From: Polychytrium aggregatum
Lineage: Eukaryota; Chytridiomycota; Chytridiomycetes; Polychytriales
Assembly (NCBI RefSeq): GCF_025602895.1
Contig: NW_026516407.1
Span: 1 to 55,007, forward strand
Reading direction: 5' to 3'
DNA length: 55,007 nt
Numbering within the stretch: the first letter of the stretch is position 1; every line of letters starts with the position of its first letter. Below the pieces are notes generated by a model. It did not search any database. It saw nothing but the letters and a program-made list of their open reading frames with translations, and was not told the origin of the DNA. A program made the translations under genes and the position numbers. This document shows, piece by piece, positions 13,820-23,013 of this stretch.

Positions 13820-14752
13820 TCAACCCCAGAAGCGCATCGCTCGCTCAATCAGCCGTGGGAAGACATCTGGAAGCACCCTCCGAACGGCAGACTCGAACAG
13901 GGTCACCATCCCGACCCTGAACCCCTCTGACGCATTCAGCGCTGCCATCTTCCTGTATTGACGCTTCACAATCCCAAAGAAGTTCTCGATGGGATTGAAG
14001 TCGGGCGAGGCAGGTGGGGTGAAGATCACTGACCATCCTCGGCGCTCGATGCAGTCCAGGACAGCAATTGTCTTGTGCATGCTGACATTGTCCATCACAA
14101 TCACAGAGTCGTCTGGGAAGCTCGCTCGCTCAAAGAACTCGACCATCGAGTGTGTCTTGAATGATGTGGGTATGTACATGCGATGCAGCACACCAGAGTG
14201 GTTGATGGCAAATGCAGCCGAGACAGACTTGTGTTTCATGTGATTGCGCTGGCGAAGCGGAGCACCCTTCGGTGAGTATCCGTAGAGAGGGAAAATGGAT
14301 CTCCTGATCCCCGTCTCATCGACAAAAACGAATCGTCGTGGGTCGATGGAGCGGACCTGGTCCCTGAACTGTGCCACTCGCTCATCCAGTCGCTTGGACT
14401 TGTAGAGGTGTGTTGCCCTCTTGTGTGAGAGACCTGCTCGGTGGATGGCAGTGTGGCAGAGCGAGAGCGACACTTTCCTCTGGAGGATGGACTCGAGCTT
14501 GCACCGCAACACAGGACCAGTCTGGAACGGGTCCTGTTCAATCAGGGTGCGAATGACTGGACATGCCTGCTCGAAGAAAGTGGATCTGCGAGCTGGGACC
14601 CGGGATGGGTCATCCAGCTTGCATCCTCGGTGCCATCGATGGATGGTGCTCTTGGATACACTGAATATGGAGGCGACCTTACGCAGGCTATGGATGAGGG
14701 CGTAGCATCGCAATGCGGCGGTGCGAAAGTCGGATGTGTGGCGAATGGTCAT
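13820..14752 (-). CDS. DD34E transposase of the Tc1/mariner-IS630 superfamily (DDE_3)
   Basis: The 310-residue single-exon frame encodes the cut-and-paste transposase of the element. Residues about 15-50 form a helix-turn-helix (SLRKVASIFSVSKSTIHRW). The RNase H-like core carries the first catalytic Asp in FVFVDETGIRRS, the second in VIVMDNVSMH and the Glu in DFNPIENFFG, with exactly 34 residues between the second Asp and the Glu. This spacing is typical of Tc1/IS630-like enzymes. The C-terminus ends IERAMRFWG. It sits upstream of Fanzor on the same strand with a 251-bp gap. No stops or frameshifts are seen, so it may be functional. The last 15 codons recur in copy 2 at 22229-22276. Confidence 0.92.
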   Translation of the reverse strand: MTIRHTSDFRTAALRCYALIHSLRKVASIFSVSKSTIHRWHRGCKLDDPSRVPARRSTFFEQACPVIRTLIEQDPFQTGPVLRCKLESILQRKVSLSLCHTAIHRAGLSHKRATHLYKSKRLDERVAQFRDQVRSIDPRRFVFVDETGIRRSIFPLYGYSPKGAPLRQRNHMKHKSVSAAFAINHSGVLHRMYIPTSFKTHSMVEFFERASFPDDSVIVMDNVSMHKTIAVLDCIERRGWSVIFTPPASPDFNPIENFFGIVKRQYRKMAALNASEGFRVGMVTLFESAVRRVLPDVFPRLIERAMRFWG

Positions 14753-14810
14753 GGCCAGCGCGCGATAACATTGGGTAACAAAATATTCGATGAATGGTCA
14801 AAAACCCGGG

Positions 14811-14824
14811 TGTCCCGTTTTTTA
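14811..14824 (-). repeat. Right terminal repeat of Fanzor element copy 1
   Basis: Read on the minus strand this is TAAAAAACGGGACA, the inverted partner of 11109-11121 with a TA at its outer edge. It lies 58 bp upstream of the transposase start codon. The bases just outside (minus-strand reading ends ...CCAA then TA) are where a target-adjacent motif would be expected. Confidence 0.82.
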
Positions 14825-15659
14825 TTGGATTGCCTGTACTACAAGACACTGCCCCATTTCGGCTGAAGGTGTGGTCTGTAGTCAGTATCAATCGAATATG
14901 TAGTTCAACAATGGCATCTGCAAAACAAGCTGATCATCTCGGCGGTCTGCGAATAAAGTCCATGGGTCCAGCAGCAGCCATGATGCTTCACGCGACATGC
15001 CCACGCGTGCAGGGCAAACCTCGTCGGTGAATGTGCTTGGGTTGTCCTCTGATAGTGGCTTTGGAATCGAGATATGTCCGGCATCGTCGATCTGCTGGGG
15101 AGTGGGGGTTGGCCGATGATGACGTTTGGCGGCCGCTGATTCATAGCGCTGCCAGCGATGGCTGACATCACCTGGCCGGCAGCATCGAGGGCGAGGCCAC
15201 AATGGCCATATATCCCCCCCGTTTGCGGGCTGAATCAGGGTTCTGACCGAGCAGGATCCGATGCAACCTGCGACCCTTCGCCTGTCTTGCGCCCGAACGG
15301 ACTGCTGCCTCTCCAAAAACGACATATCTCTTGGACGCCCACAGACGACACACTGATTCTGGGTTGTGGCATCAGGCTGAGACTGAGCGGCTGAACGACA
15401 GGCAGTAAGCTATCAAAGCCGACTTCAAGCCATCTGTGACATTTGCCAGCATCCGAGCATTCATCGCTTGTGCCTACTGCGTCCTCATCCCCCTCGCCGC
15501 TCCAATATCCGGTCCGTCCTATCCGCGCGCCAACTCGCTTTATGGCGAGTACCCATCGGCTGAGCCGCCAGCGCAACATCGAAAAGGCAGCTGCGACGAC
15601 ATCAACACCAGCAATAGTAGCGACAACGACAGCAACGGCGACAAAGCCACAGCAAGAGC
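14825..15659. other. Intergenic region right of the Fanzor element; no gene seen
   Basis: These 835 bp separate the transposon from the start codon of the next plus-strand gene and should include its promoter and 5' UTR. Open frames on both strands have no recognisable similarity. No repeat or RNA gene was seen. Confidence 0.4.
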
Positions 15660-18600
15660 ATGAACGATACCCTGGTCGCGAGCACCTACTCCGGCGACCG
15701 ATTCGAGCTGCCGTTCAAGCCGCCCTCGGTCCACTACAGCGACGACTCGTACTCGACGCACTCCTTTGAGCAGTACTCGGTCTCGTCCAGCAGGAAAGGG
15801 GACCCCGATGCCGTCCGGGCCGAGGGCAGCGGCGCCGATGCAACTGCTTCCTTTCCTGAAGCGGCCCAAGATGGCTCCCGATACCAAGACGATGCTGGAT
15901 ACGACGGTGGCAATGAAGAGTCGCAGTCCCAGCACGGGTCCGAGCCGACGCAGTTGCAAATGCCCAGCGATGCGCTTGCATCCTATCTGGACCCGGTCGC
16001 TGGTGACTACGGCCCAGACGGACAGCAGCAGCAGCAGCAGCAGCAGGACCAGGACTCGTGCGATGCCCCAATGACGGCCTCACAGCCGCTCGACCTTGGC
16101 AACGAGCCGAGCATCGAGTATATGGGTGGGTACTATGCCACCAACGACGACGAGGCCTATCAAAACGAGGTCCAGGAAGCAGCCCAGCGACACGAGTCGT
16201 ACTACTCGCTCAACTCGGACTATTCCTTTCACACGCCCGAGCCGGAGGAATCCGACTCGGAAGAGCTCAATTACATCAGCTCGCTGCCATCGGACCCCAA
16301 CGACTCCAAATCCATCTCTGGTACGGGGTCGTGGCGACAGAACGGGTATATCGACCGACTGCCGTCGGATCTGAATCTGCTCCACGACCTTGCCGACACC
16401 TTCAGTGACCGGGGCAACGACAATGACACCTACAACGACAACGACGACGACGACGGCGACAATAACAACAACGGCGACAACGACAACAACAGCGACTATG
16501 ACTATGAAAACGATTACGACAATGGCGAGGATAACAACTATTATCGGGAAGAGTCGGTTGAATCCTGCCAGAGTCTTGGGCAGGAGGTGCGCCAGTATCT
16601 CAAAAAGTGGATCGATGACAACATCCGCTATCTCGAGAGCAAGGCCGAGGAGCCCGTCTATGCCGAGTCGATCGCGAGTGCAGAAAGCCCGGCACTGACG
16701 GAGCCCTCGTCCAAGGGCACTCTTGTTGAATCCAGCACCGAATACGAGCTGTCGCCTTCGCCCAAGGAGCGCCGCCCGCTGACAGCCCAGGAGATCCTGA
16801 GCCAGTACCCGAACCCCAAGCCGGCGCGGCCCGGGCAGATCCATCGGTCGTCCAGGAAGAAATTTAACCCCATTGTGAAGCTCTCTGGGATTGAGTTTGA
16901 GCGCCAGCCGCAAGTCGAGACGCTGACTGGCAAGTTGATCGAAGGTGAGCTGCCGGCACATTAGGCTGCCAACCGATCGAAGGGCTGTGGTGACTGTTTT
17001 TTTGTTTTTTGCACGGCTGCTGGATCGATGGAGGGCCGACTGCCAAGCATTCGGTCGCAGATGCATTACCCTGTTCTCACACTCTCTTGTGCAAACGACC
17101 GCAGAGCAACGCCTGGAGATGGACCAACTCAACAAACTACTCTTTCTGCGCCTGACAAACCCATGGTCGGCAATCAAGAACAGCGACCTGCTCCGAGCTC
17201 GAGTGAGATGGGAACAAGATAATCAGAAAGAGGCGAGTGATTTGTTGTGGAAGCGCTTTCTCGTGCTGCATTGCTGCCGTCATTCACGGCTTGGTCGTCG
17301 TAGGGACTGCCCTGCTCGCTATGTGTGCAGCACCCAGAATTGACATGTCCCATGCTCCCTCTCGATAGATGAGCAAGTACACCCATCCACGGCCCAAGAG
17401 CGCACCGGCCAAAGAAACCCCCGAGCGATGGGCGCCGTCGATCCCAAAGAGACCCGTGGTTCCAAAGGAGGTCTTTTATGCCCGCCCAATCCCCGGACCC
17501 AAACCGATCGCCAGCACCAAGATCAGCTACATAGCTCCAGGCTCAAGTTGCCGCACCAAAGGACCCGACCCCGAGCGCATCCGCGAGCTCTCGCGGCCGC
17601 ACGTTTATCACACCTGCGCCGACCAGAAGCCCCCGCCAAAAAAGTTTGACCGCAATGCCAAGCTCCGGCCCATCGATGCAGTCGTCTTTGAGCGGCTGAC
17701 TAGGCCCAAGCGCAACATGGCTGCCGAGGTGCAGCAGCCTGTCCAGAAGGTGCCTGCACGCCCCCCAAGACGGGCATGGTCGGCAAAGAAGACAGAATCC
17801 GCCAAACCACCAGAGTCGTCGTCGGTCAAGGTTCTTGAGACACCGGAACCAAAGCCCCTGGCCGTGCGGAGGAGTCTAGAGAAGACCTCGGCGGGCGATG
17901 CACCGATTTCCGGGCCCAAGGGTGGATCCGGACGGAACAGCGGGCAGCGCCGATCCAGCTCCGGAGCTCCAGGACATGGACGGGGATCAACGCACAGCAA
18001 AGAGCATCTCACAGGCGATGGAGGCCGCCCGAGCTCGACGCAGCCCCGGGACAAGACCCAGGCGCACTCTCGCTCTCGGCTGTCGTCCCAGGCGGATTTG
18101 CTCGCCCGGGGTATAGCAACGGCACTTCCTGACTCGAGCCTGAGCCTTGCCTTGGCTGGCCATGCGCTGAGCCAGGACCGCATCGGTCCACCAAGGTCGC
18201 TGCGGGACTCGCAGATCCTGGAGTGGGCTGCGTCCATACGATTGCCGCCGTCGACGCTGGCTTCACACGACCGACTCGATGCAGGGGGCTCTCGGGCCCA
18301 TCTGGTTTCGGCTCTGAACGAGCGCCTGGACCGCACGCCCAGCTTGACCCCGGCCGAGCTGCTGCGATATGCGATTGCGCTGCCGCTGCCGACCTCGATC
18401 AGGTCCAGCCTCCAGAACCTGGCGCACGAGCCCGGCGTGCTCTCGCAAATGACGGCACCCGAGTTTGTCGAGTTTGTGGCCCGACTGCCGAACCTTCCGC
18501 CGTCGATAGGCGTCAGCCAGCACTCGCTGTCGCCGCCCGAAAGTGGAGCCGGGTTGTCGTCGACGCAGGCGTCTCGCCGTGTGAGCGGATCCCAGCATGC

Positions 18601-19369
18601 CATCGATTCGGCTCCGCCTGGCCAACAGCAACAGCATCAGCAACAGACGGATGCCTCTCCCCTTCAACCGCAGCAGCCGTATCTGTTCCCGAGGGAGACC
18701 AAGGCCATGCGGGACTTGACGATCATGTCGAACTCGGAGCTGCTGGACTATGCGGCCACCCTGACGCTGCCGACCTCGGGCCGAGACAGCATCCGGGACA
18801 GCCTTGCGAGCCTCGAGAGGCTACACCGTGGCCGAGCTGGGCCATCTGCAACAGAGCTGGGTGCCGAGTTGGCTGTCCAAGACGACGATGGTGCGGCAAT
18901 CGACTACAAAGAACAGCAGGCGAACCAGGAGCCGACGGGATCTGCAGGCGCTTTCCAGGCACGGGGCGATGTGTATCATGGAGGTGGTCTGGGGCTTCAA
19001 GACTCTCACAACCATGGCGGTCAGCGGTCTTACGACCATATCGAGCCGCATGGCGACCCCCAAGAACAACAAGATAGACATGCAAGCCCAGGAACTCGGA
19101 TTAACGAGCCAACAGGGCCGGCTGACATTGATCTCTCCAAGCAGCCCTCTCATTCCGACCACGGACAGCCACTGAGTCAAAGTCTTCTGGACAAGCCGGC
19201 GGTCCACACCACGCTCGACGGCAGCATGAGCAATCTGGTCAGCAAATCTGCATCCCAGCTCCACAACGGCGACGACACGTTCCAGCCCAAGATCAGCGAG
19301 TCGCTCGAGCGGATAGGGGCCATGCTGGGGATCACCTCGGCCGAGGACACATATCTGGATAACTACTGA
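15660..19369 (+). CDS. Unrecognised large protein with acidic Asp/Asn tract and LP-type repeats
   Basis: I do not recognise the family. Three exons join in phase: 15660-16944, 17105-17202 and 17369-19369, giving 1127 residues. Exon 1 is polar and acidic, with a Gln run (near 16024) and a long Asp/Asn/Gly tract (about 16410-16545). Exon 2 encodes a short hydrophobic-helical piece (LEMDQLNKLLFLRLTNPWS). Exon 3 starts Pro/Lys-rich and basic, then has at least four degenerate units of the form (S/T)xxELLxYAxxLxLPxSxxxS, for example AELLRYAIALPLPTS and SELLDYAATLTLPTS. It is mostly disordered in appearance, with no signal peptide or membrane segment. The ATG at 17369 could instead start a separate gene, but GTGAGA at 17203 and a phase-0 acceptor argue for splicing. 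A cytoskeletal or scaffold role is possible but not shown. Confidence 0.72.
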
Positions 19370-19711
19370 GGCCCTGGTGGGCTGGAGCATGCCCTGAGGC
19401 AGGGGAACAGCCAGCACCACTGACGAGGATGGTCGGGGCATATCGATAGAGTCGACGGAGCACTGAGAGAAACGAGCCATGTATTTGCCGGCCCGCCCCA
19501 GATGCAAACCTACAGCCAAGTTGATATTGCAGACAGAGACGAAGGACCGCCCAAGAAAACGGGAGAAGGACGCTCGAACCAATATATCCACGATGACCTA
19601 CATCGCCGGGGCGACATACGGAGGCAGATTGTATGGATGGGGGTCGGTGGAGAGGCACAGAAGCAAGAAATCGCGACGGTCGTTCGAGAATGTTGGGGTC
19701 GAGCCGGTCGG
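19370..19711. other. Convergent 3' intergenic region
   Basis: These 342 bp lie between the stop codons of two convergent genes (the unknown protein on + and TRS20 on -) and should hold both 3' UTRs. No gene or repeat was recognised. Confidence 0.4.
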
Positions 19712-20806
19712 CTACAGATATTTGCGTCCTGCCGCCCGCACCCGGGTATCGAAGACAGAGGAGGTAATCGGGGCGTTGATCTCGGTGAAGGGGCTCAACA
19801 TCATCTTGAGGTAGAGCTCGTGGCACTCGCCAAAGAACTGCCGGATGCCGTCGTTGTTGACGGTGTCGTGCAGCAGCATGAACTTGGGCCCTACAATGGT
19901 GGGACAGCGTCCGGACAACGGGATATGGTCAGCAATGGAGTTGTTGGATAGGCTGGAGCCGCACGGGGTGATTGGAAGTTGCGATCGCTGGGATCGGTCG
20001 ATAGGGGCATCGGCCGGATGCGATGCAATGCCGCAGGACACATTGTGGGGTGATGTGTGATACGATAGGATGCAGTACGATGCGATCTTGCGCAATAGAA
20101 TGCGTCGCAAGTGGTCCAGACTTACCGCTGGGGGTTACGTATGCCGAGACGTACCACTCGTTGAAGCGGTCGACGACTTTGAGGTAGGGAGACTGAGTCG
20201 CCCACTGCAGCTCCTCGACGAGGTCCAGGGCCGAGTGCACGATGAACTGATTCAGATGGACATGCTCTTCTTTCTGCGCAGGAGTTTGGGGAGGGGCGTG
20301 GATGAGTGGATTAGGAGTAACGATGGGGGGGGGAGGGGATGAATACGCCAATTGGCGGGTGTCGGAACGGCGACGGTCAGAGATGCGACGACTTGCAATT
20401 CGTTCACGCAAAGATGCTGAAATGATGGCTGCGTGGGTTGAGCGCAGCTTGGGCGAGGGCGCTCGAGGAAGAGGAGGGTAATGTGCCCAACCATCCATGA
20501 GCGAGGGCAATGATCCCAACCGTCCATGAACGAGGGAACAGTGGGCGCCAGCAGCATCAAGCCAGTCTTGATGATCACCGATTCATTGATGGTCTTTCTC
20601 CCGCAAGTCCAAAGCAGACCAGAGAATGCAGAGAAGCAACGGCGGCGATTACCCCTTTATCCTTTGAAGCTCCGATTCCACCGAACTCGGCTTCGTAGAT
20701 GGGGTTGTCTTTTGTCCCTGGAGGACGAGAGGGTCGCAAAGGGCAGTTGGACGACGCCAGGCAGGGTGAGGATGACGGCGGGAGCGGCTGTGAGAATCAG
20801 CGTCGC

Positions 20807-20890
<84 letters not shown>

Positions 20891-20958
20891 GGTGGCGATG
20901 GCTGCTACAGCGCAAAGGCGTTCGTACCCACGATGACAAAATACGATGTGCTGGACAT
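19712..20958 (-). CDS. TRS20: TRAPP complex subunit Trs20 / sedlin (TRAPPC2)
   Basis: Sedlin is a core subunit of TRAPP tethering complexes acting in ER-Golgi traffic and autophagy. Four exons close in phase: 20958-20928, 20717-20653, 20273-20126 and 19890-19712. They give exactly 140 residues, the family length. Motifs follow the longin-like fold: SSTSYFVIVG; DNPIYEAEF; HLNQFIVHSALDLVEE; YLKVVDRFNEWYVSAYVT; KFMLLHD; DGIRQFFGECHELYLKMMLSPF; and INAPITSSVFDTRV. The start is fixed by the conserved first strand. Intron 1 (20718-20927, 210 bp) carries a perfect 26-unit CAG tract, read as CUG in the transcript. Confidence 0.94.
20809..20886 (+). repeat. Perfect (CAG)26 microsatellite in TRS20 intron 1
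   Basis: Twenty-six uninterrupted CAG units (78 bp) lie inside intron 1 of the minus-strand TRS20 gene, so the pre-mRNA would carry (CUG)26. The tract starts 31 bp from one edge of exon 1's intron side region (ends 41 bp before exon 1) and lies 91 bp from exon 2. Confidence 0.97.
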
Positions 20959-21314
20959 GGATGGGATGGAGGGCGGTCCTGGTCGATCAGAAGCCAGGGT
21001 CGGCGACAGAAACGACACAATGAAAAAAATTGTTGTTAATAAAATGAGCGAGAACGACAAAACGCGCTCTCGGAGCCACCTCGGTCGGCGAGAAGAGCAG
21101 TCTCTGGCGAGAGACCCCCGAGGGAAGGCGAGAAACCTCTCGCCGTCACACACACACACACTTTGCACACACACACTTTGCAAGGGAGTCAAACACCTCC
21201 CATCGACCATCCCAAGAGGGACGGTAACCCCGAAGTGGACTGCCCAGAATATGGGCGACCCGGCATCCACTGTCGACATACTCAAGGAACAGTGCGAGAT
21301 ACTTACAGTCAATC
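20959..21314. other. Intergenic region between TRS20 and Fanzor copy 2
   Basis: This is the 356-bp 5' flank of TRS20 up to the transposon relic. It contains CA-rich dinucleotide runs at about 21148-21180 in two blocks separated by CTTTG. The TRS20 promoter should lie here. No gene was seen. Confidence 0.4.
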
Positions 21315-21331
21315 CAGAAATAAACGGGACA
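21315..21331 (+). repeat. Left terminal repeat of Fanzor element copy 2
   Basis: CAGAAATAAACGGGACA differs at one base from 11105-11121 of copy 1. The TA inside it (21321-21322) is consistent with TA target use. Confidence 0.82.
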
Positions 21332-21341
21332 GTCACTTTCT

Positions 21342-21361
21342 GGCTTCAGATGTCTGAAGCC
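21342..21361 (-). ncRNA. Perfect hairpin at the 3' end of Fanzor copy 2 (candidate guide-RNA element)
   Basis: GGCTTCAGA, TG, TCTGAAGCC forms a perfect 9-bp stem with a 2-nt loop, 10 bp inside the terminal repeat. The Fanzor stop codon (21346-21348) lies within the stem, so coding and structure overlap. Position matches the hairpin of copy 1 and the expected guide-RNA 3' scaffold. The RNA role is inferred. Confidence 0.4.
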
Positions 21362-22158
21362 CACTGACTGACTGTAGGCCCAGCGGGCAGGCCATGGCAT
21401 TGCACTCCTGTCTTGGTTGGCAATCTCTTTGTTTTTGTTGGTTTCGGGAGCACAGTCTTGAATACACCCGGTCGATCTCCTGTGGCGATGATCGACTGGC
21501 ATACCGAGATCATGTTCCGTGAGGCATTGATGTCTCGATCCCACAGCGTATGGCAGCTTGCACAGCTCCGGACAAAGTGTGGTTTCTCGACATCAAGATA
21601 CTCAACCTTCTCGAGTCGCTTGGCTTCCCGACAATGTGAGCACACCTGGGATGTGTTGAACTCGTTCACCGAGCACACATGGATCTTGGAGACGGATGGG
21701 TCTGGTGGTCGTCTCTGGTGGTGGTGGAACTGCTCAAAGTACTTGGCAAACCTGAGTCTCCTGGGACGGATGCATATCCCTTCCCCTGTTTCCAGGATGC
21801 ATTCCCAAAGGCAATCACCACTTCGGTCTCCTTTGGTGCCTGGTCGATGACTTGCTTGCACATCTCGTGGACGGTGCGCTGTCGCTTGCTGTGGAGATCC
21901 AGTCGCTTGAATCGCCGTCGCCGGGTCAGGCTGAAGTACAGCTGTTTGTCCAGCATGTCTCCATCGAACACATGGCGAATGTATTGCAGGAAGGAAGCCA
22001 ACCCGGGGATCTTGGGACTTGGTGTGGTGCTCATCCATTCCTGCAGATCAAGGGCCTTGTGGGTGCTCTGGATCCACTTGGTCGCCTGGGTGGTGTCTTT
22101 CGCTTGTGGGGAGCCATCTGGCGAGAAAATAGCGACGATGGCTGGTTCTGCCCTTGTG
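21346..22158 (-). pseudogene. Fanzor pseudogene, C-terminal portion with a frameshift
   Basis: The fragment aligns with the last third of the copy 1 protein: EWMSTTPSPK, VVIAFGNASWKQGKGYAS, then after a frame change FAKYFEQFHHHQRRP, the Fanzor Glu motif VNEFNTSQVCSHC, the zinc finger and the RuvC-III Asp in WDRDINASRNM. A one-base deletion relative to copy 1 near 21750-21772 breaks the frame after GKGYAS. The N-terminal region with RuvC-I (GIDPG) is absent, so no active nuclease can be made. The C-terminus runs about 31 residues beyond copy 1 and stops 14 bp from the terminal repeat. Divergence from copy 1 (for example DRDINASRNMISVCQSI versus NRDVNAARNMITVCRSI) shows they are not recent duplicates. 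Confidence 0.88.
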
Positions 22159-22228
22159 GAAGAAAAATTTTCCTCAAAACCAGCGCATTTTTGGGCTGGC
22201 AGAGATACTGCACAGTGGCGTCCTTGAT

Positions 22229-22276
22229 TCAGATCCAGAAACGCATCGCTCGCTCAATCAGTCGTGGGAAGACATC
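22229..22276 (-). pseudogene. Transposase remnant: last 15 codons
   Basis: Read on the minus strand this gives DVFPRLIERAMRFWI and a stop, matching the DVFPRLIERAMRFWG end of the copy 1 transposase. Similarity stops abruptly upstream, marking a deletion or insertion breakpoint. Confidence 0.8.
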
Positions 22277-23013
22277 TTGTCAAGGTGAGTCTTGCCTGAT
22301 AGCCAAACGATCATGTCATCTCGCTGACACACAGCCACGCTTGACTCGGTTTCCAACCAGAGATTCAGATGGTGGTGGTTCTTGTCCGCAATCGGAGTGG
22401 AGCTTCCAACAATGATACAATTGGTCATTCCTCCACACCAATTGCCCACCACCACCGTCAATCGGCTCAAGGTGATACCAAATGCCGTCAACCGACCATG
22501 GCCGGATTCCAATTTTGCTGCCCACATACAACGTGACTTTCAGGTGACCGAGATGAGCAGCCGTGAGGGGTCGGAAAAAATCGATAGAGCGATGTGCGTT
22601 TCGGCATGTCTGGGATGGCGTTCGCCCTCTCGCCCCGCTCTCGCCGAGGAGCAGGCTCGTGCGCAGCGGTCTGCCTTCCTTTCTGGGTTGCTTGACGCTT
22701 TTGTGTTGGCCAAGGCACCCACGAACAGATCCATGACTTGGTCCACCCACGCTGAAACGGGATGCTTGGCAGGTGTGCCCAAGCGAACAGACGGATAGCG
22801 GCGTGCTTGGTCTGTCGTCCATAGAACGATCCCGTGTACAGGACCAGGTCGTGTTGCCCAAGAGCATTCGCTGTCATCCGAAACAGGGGTGGTGATGGTG
22901 GAGAGCATTTTCTTGACAGGCGTGGGAAGAAGTCACCTCCCTCGTCCATACCGAAGCCAGTGCGATTCGATTGACTGGGCCTCAGCTCCACACGGATAGA
23001 GAAAGACAGAGCC
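22277..23013. other. Intergenic region downstream of CDK11; no gene seen
   Basis: These 737 bp lie between the transposon relic and the 3' end of the CDK11 gene. Open frames on the minus strand continue past the CDK11 stop in other phases but show no family similarity. This stretch may include degraded sequence from the right part of element copy 2, which I could not recognise. Confidence 0.4.

Larger units (their letters stand above)
11105..14824 (-). mobile_element. Fanzor-carrying DNA transposon, Tc1/mariner-IS630 type (copy 1)
   Basis: A 3.7-kb element lies between OMA1 and an unknown gene. Its ends share an inverted repeat: AAAAAACGGGACA reads inward at 11109-11121 on the plus strand and at 14823-14811 on the minus strand. 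TA, the usual target of this superfamily, sits at 14823-14824; the left end has extra A residues instead of a clean TA. Both genes are on the minus strand: a DD34E transposase first, then a Fanzor whose stop is 72 bp from the left end. Both reading frames are long and uninterrupted apart from a frame question at the Fanzor N-terminus, so the copy is probably young. The same left-end sequence borders copy 2 at 21315. Confidence 0.88.
21315..22276 (-). mobile_element. Decayed, internally deleted Fanzor element (copy 2)
   Basis: Copy 2 keeps the left terminal repeat (21315-21331, with TA at 21321-21322), the C-terminal part of a Fanzor gene and the last 15 codons of the transposase. Most of both genes and the right end are missing. 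Order and strand match copy 1 (10 kb to the left), so it is the same family. The protein parts diverge clearly between copies, so this is an older or different subfamily insertion. I could not find a right terminal repeat downstream of 22276. Confidence 0.82.

Noticed and set aside
17369..19369. A separate 666-codon gene starting at the ATG at 17369
   Set aside because: GT donors at 16945 and 17203 and acceptors at 17104 and 17368 join it in phase with the upstream exons, with a helical coding exon between. The separate-gene option is kept only as a minor alternative.
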